Origin: Lewinellaceae bacterium
GTDB taxonomy: Bacteria > Bacteroidota > Bacteroidia > Chitinophagales > Saprospiraceae
Direction of reading: 5' to 3'
NCBI GenBank assembly: GCA_020636355.1
Contig: JACJYB010000005.1
Span: 186,001-250,000 of the forward strand
DNA length: 64,000 nt
In this document: positions 28,926-40,620 of the stretch, one piece after another
Position numbering within the stretch: the first letter of the stretch is position 1
How the letters are laid out: each line of letters begins with the position of its first letter
Program-made: the position numbers and the translations under genes
The notes under the pieces: generated by a model
What the model was told of the DNA's origin: nothing
The model's input: only the letters and a program-made list of their open reading frames with translations
Database searches by the model: none

Positions 28926-31900
28926 TTAAAATCCCAGGTCAAGTCCGAAAGAAATTGTTTTCATATTTGGTACCGGTGATGAAACAATACCGTTAATGGA
29001 TGCTTCAGGGTCCATGTACAGATTCTTTTCACGGGTGTACGTCCACAAGTTGGTTCCACGAAGATAAACACTGGCAGAACGTACTTTCACACGATTCAGG
29101 ATATCACCAGGAATCCGATAGCCCAGCGTAAAATTGCGCAGACGCAGGTAGGATCCATCGTGCAACCACCTGGTCATATTTGCAACGTTTGAGTTGTTGT
29201 TACCTCCCCAACGGAAATAGGGTACCTCCGTTACATCGCCAGGTTTTTCCCAACGGGTCAAATTGAGGTTGGTCTGTGAACGCGGTGTCAGAGAACCATC
29301 ACCCTGTAAAAAAGCGAGCTTCGGTGTCATACAGATAATTACCCCAGCTGTAGGAAAACTGGGCATTCATGAATAGCCCTTTCCAGCTAATATCAGCATT
29401 CAGACCACCGAAGAAATCCGGGGTTGCACTGCGTCCCGAGGTAAAGCGTTCTGCTGCGTTAATGTCCCCTGTAATTTCTGTCTTGGTGCTGTCAACATAC
29501 CATTGCGGTGTACCATCTGCGCTATTTACGCCAGCCCACTCATACAAATAGAAAGTTTGGAAATCATAACCTTCTTTCCGCAATTTGGTATCGTCGACGA
29601 TATCTTCGTCCAACTTGGTGATGCGGTTTTTAAGGAAGGTGATGTTTGCACCCAAACTGATGGTCAGATCATTTTTCCTCAAGACATCTGCATTCAGGGT
29701 TATTTCGATCCCGTTATTACGCATTGCCCCAAAGTTCTGCGTCAATGAGGAAAATCCTGTGGTCCTGGAAATAGGCCTGTTCAACAACAAGTTACTGGAT
29801 TCGCGATCAAAATATTCAATCGTACCATTCAGGAAGCGCATTAATTCGAAATCAAGACCGACGTTAAAGCTTGACGTGGATTCCCAGGTCAAATCGATGT
29901 TACCGATATTGGATGGCGCTCCACCAGGAGTTCCATCGTAATCCTGGCCAAATCCAAACAATGGAATGTGCTGGTAATTGCCAATTCCGGCATTTCCATT
30001 GGTACCATAGGAAGCACGCAATTTTAAAGCATCGACGAAAGATAGATTATCGATAAATGCTTCCTGGTCCAAGCGCCACGACGCTCCGATCGACCAGAAG
30101 GTACCATACCGGTTATTGATTCCGAATCTTGAAGACCCGTCCCGCCGAATCGTTCCTGATAAATAATACTTCAGATTATAGTTGTAGTCAACGCGTCCAA
30201 AGATGGACTCAAAAGAGTATTCGGCAATATCGCTGGATGCCTGGGTTGGCGTAGCTGCGTTAGCCAGGGTGCGAAGCGTGGGATTAGGATAACCTTCTCC
30301 GGAAAGCTCAAGGCCTTTACGTTTGTTCTTTTGAGCCTCATAACCAGCCAATACGGTAAAGTTGTGCGTATTATTCAGTGATTTGGTATAATTCAATGTT
30401 TGCGTACCTATCCAGTTATCTTCTCCAATGTTGGTTTCCGTGGCATAACCGCCTACGTTCCTGCCATCTCCGTAACGGGGATTCCGATAGAAGAACTCCT
30501 GAACGTCAATCAAATCGATTGCCCATGAGGTCCGGAATTTCAAATCCTTGAGAATTTCGTACTCTCCGGATAAATTATCGATAATCCTTAACTGGTTGAA
30601 CATACGCGCATCATCACCGGACAAGCTACCCACCGGATTGTTACCTCCCATGAAGAAAGATTTGTGTTCGCCATAAAACGACCCTGATCATCGTACAAAG
30701 GAATAACCGGTGCCAGAAAATATCCGGTATACAACGGGTTTGCCCAGAAGCTACCGTCACTCATACCAAACTGATCCATGCTGGATGCAAAAGGTTATTG
30801 GTAAATTTCAACTTGGATGTAGGCGTTACCGTAATATTTACCCTTGATGATAAGCGGTCAAGTCCGGAATAGATAACCGGCGCTCCCTGGCTAAAGTAGG
30901 AGCCTGAAATGTAATAATTCACAAAATCATTACCACCGCTGGCGCTTAAGTCATAACTCTGCGTCTGACCGGTCCGCGTGATTTCGTCGATCCAATTGGT
31001 TTCGACATTGATCTTTTGAATTTCACCGTTCGCGCCAAAATCGACGGCTCCCGGATAATAACCCTCAAACCGGCTAACCGCCTTGTCAATGGTCTCACCT
31101 CGATTTAACCATCCTTCCAAGAACATCTGGGTATACTGCTCTGAAGTAAGCCCTTTCAGTCTTTTCTTTTCAGAAACTGCCCAATTGTTGAAACCAAATT
31201 GGGTCCGCAGATCGATTTTAGGCTTTCCTGTCCGGCCGCTTTTGGTGGTGATCAAAATCACACCATTAGCTCCCCTCGATCCGTAGATGGAAGTTGCTGC
31301 CGCATCTTTCAGGACGGTGACCGACTCAATGTCATTGGGGTTCAGCGCCGCCATGGTATTTGCTGTCGTATTGGTACGGGTGATATCACCTGCAGTGACC
31401 GGTATCCCGTCGATGACATAAAGTGGTTCACTGGATGCACTGATGGAGCCGATACCGCGAATCCGAACCTGAACATTCGCACCCGGTTGTCCATTTCCCC
31501 ATTACAGCCTGCAAACCAGCCACATTACCTTGTAATGTCTGTTCGACAGAAGCGAGCGGTACTTGCTCAAGCTTGTCGGATTGCAATTTCGAAACGGCAC
31601 CGGTCAGCTCTTCCTTCCTCGAAGTACCATACCCTACAACAACCACCTCATTCAGCTGGGTCGTCGCGTCCTCCAGGGTAATTGTCAACATGCCGGATGC
31701 AGAATTAACTGCCACTCTCTGCGTTTCATAACCAATGAATGAAACTTCAAGTATGACCGCATTATCAGGGGACTGCCAGGGAGAAAGATCCATCAATCTC
31801 CGTTGTAACCCCATCGTGGTCCTTGGACGACCACACTGGCTCCAATCAATGGATCACCAGCATTATCTATGACAACGCCTTTAGCTGTAAACTGGCCATA

Positions 31901-31962
31901 AGCCGACGCAGTCACGAGGCAAAGCATAGAAAAACTAATTTGAGATTAGTAAATAACTTCAT
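28926..31962 (-). CDS. SusC/RagA-type TonB-dependent outer-membrane transporter (SusC1; several frameshifts)
   Basis: It imports oligosaccharides across the outer membrane with TonB energy. From ATG 31962 a signal peptide (ending near SAYGQ) leads into a carboxypeptidase-D-like regulatory domain (GDPLIGASVVVQG), a TonB-box region (LNEVVVVGYGTSRKEELTGAVS), the SusC plug signature (NPNDIESVTVLKDAAATSIYGSRGA) and a beta-barrel ending in ISFGLDLGF. The expected length is about 1010 residues. The gene is read in at least six frame segments, with changes near 31915, 31800, 31500, 30790, 30640 and 29330. It lies directly upstream of SusD1, with a terminator 300 bases upstream separating it from the next SusD. 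It may thus have its own promoter in 31963-32260. Confidence 0.9.
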
Positions 31963-32258
31963 AAACTCGATTTAGAATAGGTTAAGAAAATAGGTCTTGG
32001 CTTAATGTTAGGCTATCTAATTTGTAACGCATCCGCACTGAAATCTGCTGTTTTTCCCTTGAAATACAAAAAGCGAAAGAGTACAAAACACTTACTCTTT
32101 CGCTCTTCCATAGTGAACTCTAAATATAATAAACGAACTAATTAATCCTCCTTAATTAGAGACAATTAAGCACAAATAATACCCCGAATCTCATAATCAC
32201 CTGCTTTATGTTAATTTACACATTAAACATTTATTCTATTTCTAAAGAAAATTATTCA

Positions 32259-32298
32259 AAAAAAAAGCCAGATGAAATTCATCTGGCTTTTTTTTTAA
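32259..32298 (-). terminator. Bidirectional terminator between the two SusCD pairs
   Basis: An 11-bp stem (AGCCAGATGAA-type arm at 32267-32277 with 32278-32288) has an A-run on the left and a T-run on the right, so it works in both directions. It sits about 20 bases past the SusD2 stop on the minus strand. The 31963-32258 leader of SusC1, which starts with its RNA here, holds no gene. Confidence 0.85.
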
Positions 32299-32318
32299 CC
32301 ACAATATTGAAATTGGCT

Positions 32319-33798
32319 TTAATAACCAGGATTTTGTGTCATTTGTCCACCACTCAGGTCAATTTCTGATTGCGGAATAGGAATAATTCATTTTTACCAG
32401 CCGTGAATTTAGGCTTTAGCTTGGCCATCACCTGGTCCACCCTGCCCTGCCGCAACAAATCAAACCAGCGGTGCTGTTCCATCCCCAGCTCGACCCTGCG
32501 TTCGTGCCAGATAGCGTTACGCAGTGCTGTCTTATCGGTCAGGGGTCACGTCAGGAAGCACAGCCTTTCCACCCCGGGCACGGGCACGAACCATATTCAG
32601 ATAGGTAAGAGCTTGAGCAGTATTGCCGTTTTCGTTCAATGCCTCCGCAGCTATTAATAAGACCTCAGCATAACGGAATAAGCGGATGTTACCCGGGCCA
32701 TTCCCATTGCCACCAGTATGTTCAGGTACCCAAGCCTTCTGGTTGTACCGCTCACCTACAATCTCTGGATTGTCCTGGACATAGGCGGATCCATCAGGCA
32801 GCACTTCACCTACATACAAAATGGTAGCATCCCGTCTGGGATCTCCCTTTCGAACTCAGCAATCAGGTCATCAGAAGGGCGGTTGAACCCCCAACCCAGA
32901 TTTGGAACACCGCGGACACCCTGCACTTCGTTGTATTGGGATCCGGCGCCTCCGATATCCAGTGCTGTCGACTGCACTTCGAAAACCGATTCGATGGAAT
33001 TTTCGCCTTCGGGTAAAAATAACTTCGCATAATCCGGGTACAAGCCATAGACTCCTGAATTAATCACCTTCATGGCATATTCCTCCGCTTTCGCAAAATC
33101 GCCAATGGTCAAATAAACTTTGGCCAGATAGGCGTTCGCGGCACCACGGGTAGCCCGTCCCGTTTCAGTAGCCGGATAAGAGTCTGGCAGGACTCCAGCT
33201 GCATCCTGAAGATCCTGGATGATGGCTGCGTAGATGTCGGCAGCCGGAACACGTGGCTGCTTGTACTCATCCGGAGATAGCGGCTTGAGGATCAGAGGCA
33301 GGTCACCAAACCATTGAACCAGTGTGAAGTAGAAATAGGCTCTAAGGAATTTGTTCTCCGCAATATAGCGGGCTTTCAGGTTCTCATTCATATCGATATT
33401 CGGGATGTTCTCAATGGCCAGGTTGGCACGATAGATCCCACGAAAATAACCAGACCAAACCGTACTCATCGCCAGGTTACCGGCGTCGTACGTAAAGTCA
33501 TCGATCTCCAACAAAAGTTGGCGTCATTTGGGGTACTTCCTTTGTCTGCATCATCGGAAACAATGTCGGTCATGCCGATGTAGGAAAAGACGTGTACTTC
33601 CCAGTTACGCAATAAATTGTAAACCGCATTGGTAGCCCACAATGCGTGTGTTTCATTTTGAAAAAAAAAAGTTATCGGAGGTCAGTTCTCCCAGAGGCTT
33701 TTTCTCCAGTAAGCCCTGGCATCCCTGTAACGGAATCATCAAGAGAATCCCGGCCAGAATAAGATGCATTGATATATCGATTTCATTGCTTGCTTCAT
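32319..33798 (-). CDS. SusD/RagB-family glycan-binding lipoprotein (SusD2; frameshifted)
   Basis: The ATG at 33798 begins a lipoprotein signal (ILLMIPLQGC in the corrected frame). SusD landmarks follow: KPLGELTSDNFF, LRAYFYFTLVQWFGDLPLIL, ANAYLAKVYLTIGDFAKAEEYAMKVI, and an end IPQSEIDLSGGQMTQNPGY with stop at 32319. Frame changes near 33755, 33500, 32820 and 32530-32400 split it. The corrected length is about 490 residues. The SPDEYKQPRVPAADIYA region is typical for the family. It starts nine bases after the SusC2 stop, so the pair is transcriptionally and translationally linked. Differences from SusD1 suggest that the two pairs handle different ligand lengths or different glycans (inference). 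Confidence 0.88.
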
Positions 33799-33806
33799 TT
33801 TAGAAT

Positions 33807-36781
33807 TTAGAAATTAGCGTCCAGTCCAATAGTAATTACCTTGGCGATCGGGTAGACTCCCTGGTCAATGCCCACTGCGATGATCGAGCTGGCATTCGTG
33901 ATCTCCGGCGTGTATCCGGAATATTGGGTCCACGTAACCAGGTTGGTTCCGCTGACATAAAACCGGACGGAGCTGAACTTGATCCGGGAAGTGGCCTGAT
34001 CAGGCAGGGTGTAGCCAAATTGAACAGTCCTCAAACGCATGAATGATCCGTCCTCCACAAATCGTTCCGAGAACTCGTAATTATGTCCTCCGTTCGTAAC
34101 CCGGGGTTCTGTATTGGAAGTGCCTTCTCCGGTCCATCGGTCCAGGTAGGACGCCTCAAAATTATAGGTACCAAAGCGGGCCATCTTCTTGGCGTTGATG
34201 ACCTTGTTACCATATTGTCCGTTGAAATCCAGTGCAACGTCGAATCCTGCATATCCTGCGCTGAGATTGAATCCGTAAATGAGCGTCGGGATCGGGCTGC
34301 CAATGTAGGTCCGGTCGGCAGTAGTAATAACCCCGTCGTTATTGGTATCCACAAACCGCAGATCTCCGGGCACTTCAGATCCCTGCACGGGATACGACTC
34401 CAGGTCCGATTGATTCTGATAAATTCCGTTGACTTTATATCCGTAATAAGCTCCGATCGGCAGTCCTACGACCGTCCTGGTTCCCAATAGTCCACCAACA
34501 CCAAGTCCGCCACCAAATATTTCTTCCTGCCCTTCACCAAGAGCCAATACTTCGTTATGTACGGTAGAACCCAGCACGCCGATCTCGTAATCAAATTTCC
34601 CTTTCGTCTCCCTCCAGGATACATTGAAGTCAAGACCCTGGTTGCGGACTTTAGCCGCATTGATAACCGGGCTGGCATCGGCTCCGATGTATTCCGGGAT
34701 CGGGACATTGACCAGAATGTCATTGGTCGTCCGGACATAATAGTCTATGTTCCCTTGGAGGCGGTTGTCCAGGATGCCGAATTCAAAACCGGCATTGGAC
34801 TGTGTTGTTTCTTCCCACCTGATATCCGGGTTCGCGAGGCTGACGATGGATGCTCCATTCTGAATCGCTTCATTGCGGCCAAATACGGCGATCAGGTTTG
34901 AGGTCACCGTTGGTCGGCCGGCATATGCACCAATCTTATCATTACCGATCTGCCCCCAGCTGGCACGCAATTTCAATCGGCTGAACAAGGGATTGAAGAC
35001 ATAAATGGCTCATTCGTAATATTCCAGCCCACCGCAAAGGAAGGAAAATAGCCATAACGGTTGTTCTTTCCGAAGCGGGAGAACCGTCTGCCCGGAAACT
35101 GGCGGTCAGAAGGTAGCGATCCCTGAAAGTATAATTTATCCTGCCCAAGTAGGACAACATGGCCCATTCGTAACTGGTGTTGTAATTGGTCTGTCCATCG
35201 GTCTCACCGGCGTTCAAATAGTAAAATTCCGGGGTGTCACCCGGAAAAGTTGATCCTTGATCCACCCAGGCTTTCAAAAACATATTCCTGTGCGGTTACA
35301 CCCCCAGGACATTGAGCCGGTGATTCGTCCACTCCCGGTAAATTGAGGGTATTTTCCCACAGCCAGGAATTGGACCGGTCAGAATTGACGGAAAGGCTGC
35401 TTTGTTCATTACGCTGTAAACTGGTTGGTGTAACCTCAAAGACAGGTGTGTAACGTTTACTTCTTCCTTGCTGCAAATCCAGTCCAAAGTTGGATTTAAA
35501 GGTGAAATATTTCAGCACACTGGCTTCAAAGTAGGTATTACCTACCGTACGAAGCCCATTGCCTTTATTGTAATTATAAAAGATGGAGACTTCCGGGTTT
35601 CCCACCGGAATCCGCACGGTAGCATCTGCAAAATTACCCAGCGAGTCAAAACACTGGTATGATGGGCTCTGCCTGATAGGCCATGCCGATCACGTTCGCT
35701 TCATAATCGTTCTTACTGGCAATCAGGGAGATGTTATGCCCCACCTTGATGTTTTTCCTTAGTGCATATTCATTGTTGATCCGCACGGTTGTCCGCTGGT
35801 ACCTGGACCCCCTTACAATCCCTTCCTGGTCAAAATGATTCACACTGATGTTATACAATACGTTTTCATTTCCCCCATTGGCGCTGATCTGATAATTCTG
35901 GATCGGTGCTGTCTGAAATATGACGTCCTGCCAGTTAGTCCCAACCCCATACTTTTCCGGGTCCGCAAAGAGTGGCTTCCGGCCTTCATTGGTAGCGACC
36001 TCGTTGGCCAGTGTGGCAAATTGCGATCCATTAACCATATCGATCTCCCGTACCACCTGCTGGGATGCATAGTAGGAAGAGAAATTAAATCTGGCCTGGT
36101 GGTTTGCTCCCCTGATTGGTACTCACGATAACAACCCCATTCGCTCCTCGCGAACCGTAGATGGCGGTTGCAGAAGCATCCTTCAACACTTCTAATGGAT
36201 GCGATATCATTCGGGTTTAGAAAAGAAATATCATCGAGCAGCATTCCGTCCACGACATAGAGCGGTGAAGCATCGTTCAGGGTACCTACACCCGTATACG
36301 TACCACCGCACCTTCTCCTGGTCGCCCGGAAACCGGAGTAACCTGGACACCGGCTACCTTCCCTTGCAGGATCTGTTCCACGTTCGCACTTGGGACACGC
36401 TTTGACATCATCCGACTTTATGGTTGAAATGGCGCCCGTCAGGTCGCTTTTCTTCTGGGTTCCATAACCAATCACCACTACCTCATCAATGAGCTCGACA
36501 TCTTCATCCAAAACAACATCCATAGTGGTTTGAGCCCCCGGAACTATTTCTTTTCTTTTAAAACCCGGTATAGGAAAAAACGAGCACGGATTTCATCCGG
36601 GACACTGATGGAATAACTGCCATCAATATCCGTCGCGGTCCCATTGCCTGTTCCTTTGATCAGGATGTTGACACCGATCAGGGGTTCTCCTGTAGTACTG
36701 GTGACCGTACCTGATACAGTATGCTGCCCCACAGGGCCCCATACTGAATAAAAAGCTTAGAATGGTACATATTGATTTCAT
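33807..36781 (-). CDS. SusC/RagA-type TonB-dependent transporter (SusC2; many frameshifts)
   Basis: From ATG 36781 the signal MKSICTILSFLFS leads, after one frame change, to a carboxypeptidase-like domain (TGEPLIGVNILIKGTGNG), the TonB-box region (ELIDEVVVIGYGTQKKSDLTGAIS), the plug (LNDASPLYVVDGMLLDDISFLNPNDIASI), and the barrel with the usual end (KVITIGLDANF). The corrected length is about 990 residues. It is split over six or more frames (near 36720, 36540, 36380, 36190, 36070, 35640, 35270 and 34965). The LNPNDIASI plug motif identifies it as the SusC subfamily and not a siderophore receptor. It is 37 bases downstream of the GH3 gene and directly upstream of SusD2, so it belongs to one long minus-strand operon. 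Confidence 0.9.
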
Positions 36782-36818
36782 TGAAATAGGATTATAGGCT
36801 TTTAAAAGGTTAATACGT

Positions 36819-39098
36819 TTATTGCAGCGTAAACTGTACGTAATCGGTAACCGCCGAACTACCTCCAAGAATACCTCTGAAGTCTCCCGGTTCAGTCCGG
36901 TAATTCAAGTCTTTATCGTAAAACCGAAGGTCATCCGGTGTAATGGTGAACTGAACTTTGCGTGTTTCTCCCGGCTTAAGGGTCAACTGCTGGAAACCTT
37001 TCAGTTCTTTAATTGGTCGCGTCACACTTCCGACCAGATCACGGGTATAGGACTGAACGGTCTCTTTCCCTCCATTTTTCCCCGAATTGGTAACGTCGAT
37101 GGAAACCTGAATGGACCCTCCGCTCCGCAAGACGTCACTGGATAGTTCAGGCTTGCCATAGGTAAACGTGAAGTATAGCTCAATCCAAAGCCAAATGGGA
37201 ACTGGGGGAGTATTCGGTATATCGAGGTATTTGCTGGTATACTTATTATTCGGATCCATCGGTCGTCCGGTATTTTTCATATTATAAAAATATTGGTACT
37301 TGACCGACACTGCGCGGAAAGGTTACCGTCAGCTTTCCACTGGGATTATAGCTCCGAACAACACATCACTGATCGCTGGTCCTGCTTCCGTGCCCAGGAA
37401 CCAGGCTTCTAAATGGCATCGGCGTTTTCAGCCAGCCATGGTATGGCTAATGGCCTTCCGTTCATCAACACCACGATGAGGGGCTTGCCCGTAGCCTTTT
37501 AATTCGTGTGCCAGGTCCAACTGTGGCCCTGGGACGGTGATATCCGACCGTGAGGCTGCTTCTCCACTCATGTAGGCCTTTTTCACCAATAGCCAGGACA
37601 ACCGCATCGGATTTCTTGGCCAGCTCGATCGCGGCATTAAATCCGGAAACGGTCGTCCTGATCCACTGCACAGCCCATGGTATATTCCACACGGTCACCG
37701 ATAACCTTTCTGATCCCTGATATTAACGTGGTCACATGCCGGGCCTCTCCGGCCCCGGACCATGCACCAATCATGTCCAGTTGGTCATCCGCCAGAGGAC
37801 CAATCACAGCCAACTTGCGGATAGCTGAGTTCAATGGCAATGTCTGATTTTCATTTTTCAGAAGGACGACGATTTACGAGCCACTTCCCGGGCAGCTTGC
37901 CGGTTGGCGTCCGAAAAAATTTGCGTCTTTTCACGCTGTTCGTCACTGTAACGATAAGGATCATCGAACAGCCCGAGCAGAAACTTAATGCGCAATATCC
38001 TGCTCACGGCATCATCTATGGTCGTCTCTTTGACTTTACCTTCTTTCACCAGGTCGACAAGATGATTGTAATAGGCGGCACTCTGCATATCCATATCCAC
38101 GCCTGCATTGACTGCCTGTTCTGCAGCCTGGCTCTGGTCGGCAGAATAGCCGTGGTTCATCATTTCGTCGATCGAGGTGTAGTCGGTGACAACGAAGCCA
38201 GGAAAATTCCATTCTTTGCGCAGTACCTCATCAAGCAGAGGAACTTGTTTGCAGTGGCCGGCACGCCATCCAGTTCATTGAAGGAGGTCATTACAGGTCC
38301 CGCAACCGGCATCGATGGCTGCCTTAAACGGTGGCAAATATATTTCCCGCAAGACCCTTTCTGACATATCCACTGTGGAATAATCCCTGCCAGCCTGAGC
38401 AGCGCCATAAGCAGCGTAATGTTTAACACAGGCTACCAGTGTATTCGTCGCGGCAAGGTCGTCTCCCTGAAAGCCTTTCACCCGGGCGGCAGCAATTTTA
38501 CTGCCGAGATAGGTATCCTCTCCGGCACCTTCCATGATACGGCCCCAGCGTGGATCGTGCGCAATATCAACCATTGGTGCAAACGTCCAGTGCAGACCGG
38601 CGGCAGCAGCTTCAGTTGCAGCTATTCTTGCAGAACGCTCCATCGCAGTCAGGTCCCAGCTGGAAGATTCTCCAAGCGGAACCGGGAATATCGTCTTGTA
38701 ACCATGGATCACATCGTATCCGAAAATCAACGGGATACCCAACCGGGTCTCTTCGACAGCAATGCGCTGGAGTTCACGGTTGTAAGCAGCCGTGTGTGCA
38801 TTAAAAATGGCTCCCACTTTTACCTGCTTTGATATCCGCCTTATAGGTGGAACGCATGGTAGGGCCTGTGACATCCCAGTCACTGGTAAATAAAGTCATC
38901 TGTCCGACCTTCTCTTCGAATGTCATCAGGTGCAGGACAGAATCAACCCGGTCTTTTAATTTATCTTCCGTTTCATCCGGCTTTGCTGAAAAACTGCTTA
39001 TTCAATCCGGAAAAATTGATGCTCCAGACGATTACCAAAAGTCCAAGTCCGTAGAGGTATTTACTAAATCTTTGTTTGGTAAACTTTCGCTTTGTCAT
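36819..39098 (-). CDS. Glycoside hydrolase family 3 beta-glucosidase (BglX-like; frameshifted)
   Basis: GH3 beta-glucosidases remove glucose from the non-reducing end of beta-glucans. The catalytic nucleophile Asp is in VTDYTSIDEMMNHG, and the usual N-terminal segments are present (RLGIPLIFGYDVIHGYKTIFPVPLG, WTFAPMVDIAHDPRWGRIMEG, KHYAAYGAAQAGRDY). The C-terminal (alpha/beta)6 sandwich and fibronectin-like domain end in DYVQFTLQ. The start at 39098 gives a signal-anchor-like N terminus (KYLYGLGLLVIVWSI), so it is probably periplasmic. Corrected length is about 759 residues, normal for BglX. At least six frame changes occur, near 38995, 38830, 38290, 38165, 37860 and 37450. In the context of two GH144 enzymes it most likely acts on sophorose or beta-1,2-oligomers; the linkage cannot be read from sequence. 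Confidence 0.88.
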
Positions 39099-39171
39099 TC
39101 GTTGTAAATTAGGTTTGGACAACTGGCAAATTGTGTTCATTTTTGATCTCAGTAGTATGGATTATTGTTTC

Positions 39172-40551
39172 AATGGATGATCCAGCCACCCGCCGCTGAA
39201 TCCGGCTTTCCGTAATCCTTCCCTGATATAGGGGTTTTTTTCATTACGTTCCATATCAATCCGGTCTCATAGTTCTGTATCTGGATAGCTATCGGTCCCT
39301 GATCAATACCCAGGTAGTCTGGATCAAACCACCCTTCAGGATGATCTTCCTGATAGGTTAGGGATTGAAAGCATCTTTAAAGCCGAAGGTATCGACGAGC
39401 TTCGTTATAGTAAGTATTCCATAAATGTTCGACAGCTGGTATGCAGGCTTCCGGGAGCAAATGGTATCGAGCCACCGGCCGCTGTTGGCGCAATCGTTCC
39501 ATCGTCGTCCATCTCCCAGGCGCAGGCGCCACGGGCCCAATAATCGCGGAAGCGTATGGATTTACCGTTCTGTATAAACGGTTTTACTGGCTGGTCCATC
39601 ACAGGCGGTGAGCCCCAATGGTTGGCATCATAGCCCTTGAAACCTCCTGGATTTTGTATGCAGTAAGCCCGGTTCGCCAGCGTAGCTCTGCGGGCATTTT
39701 CAAAGTAATCAATACCCTTCGAGCGCATGTATTCGTCCTGAATGCCCCGGAAATCGATGAACATCTGGCTGTACTGATGTCCAAACAGAGGTGCAAAATT
39801 GACTTGCTCAAAACCCTGAAAATCCATCCACCGATAAGTTGAACACCAGGTATCCCACACCTCTGGTGGAACGGGATGCGTCGGTGATCCGATTGCCATA
39901 ATCAACAGGACCATAGCCTCATTGTATCCCCTCCAATCACTGGCGATAAAACCCTTTTTCCGGATGCCATCCCATGGACAGCCGCATGGAGTCATTGAGC
40001 ATCCAGTCCCATTCAACCCGGCGATACAGAGAGTCCGCCAGATTGCGTATGGATGTCTCATCTTCTTCCGGTCCGTCGTAATAAGTCATAGCACTTAGGA
40101 TCCCAGCCATGAGCAGACCGGTATCAATACTGAAAGTTCAACTTGCTTGAAACGCACAGCTTTATCAAGGGTCAGAAAGTGATAAAAAAAGCCTTTGTAT
40201 CCACTGACACCACTTTCTTCCGGTCCCTGGGGCATATTCCAAGTGCACGTAAAGTCATCAAGGTTCGTTTAGCACCTTCTTCCCGTAGAGATGTATCCGT
40301 TTTCGATACCGGTGATGTATGCACTCAATCCGAATCCGGTAGCTGCTATGCTCGAAAAAGTAAGTGAAGGATACCGGTCAGGCATCTGCCCAAATTCCGG
40401 ATCCGCCAGATCCCAGAAATAATGGAAGGTCTTTTGTTTCAACTCATTCCATGCTGAATGGCACGATAACGGAACCTTTGGTCCCAGTGGAATCAGCACA
40501 AAAACTGACAATGAAACAGATTAAGAAAACAGCAAAGGCTTTCTTTATCAT
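39172..40551 (-). CDS. Glucoamylase-like (GH144-type) endo-beta-1,2-glucanase candidate (frameshifted)
   Basis: The family marks are EEGAKRTL, YRWMDFQGFEQVNFAPLFGHQYSQ-like segments, MRSKGIDYFENARRATLANRAYC, YDANHWGSPP, the conserved DDGTIAPTAAGGSIPFAP and the final IDQGPIAIQIQNYETGLIW. Together these match the glycoamylase-like domain, whose characterised group GH144 cleaves beta-1,2-glucan internally. The N terminus (KAFAVFLICFIVSFC) is an export signal, possibly a lipoprotein signal. Corrected length is about 459 residues. Frame changes near 40400, 40290, 40070 and 39400 split it. It sits 70 bases downstream of the T9SS module protein and 73 bases upstream of the GH3 gene. Substrate assignment rests on family and context. 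Confidence 0.82.
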
Positions 40552-40620
40552 ATGTCTTTGCATAACCAGAATAAGTTATCTGCCGGCGGATGACCGGCAG
40601 ATAACCTCTTGAAAATCAAA

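Noticed and set aside
31199..31681. Long plus-strand frame inside SusC1
   Set aside because: It is antisense to the conserved TonB plug region and is explained by that gene.
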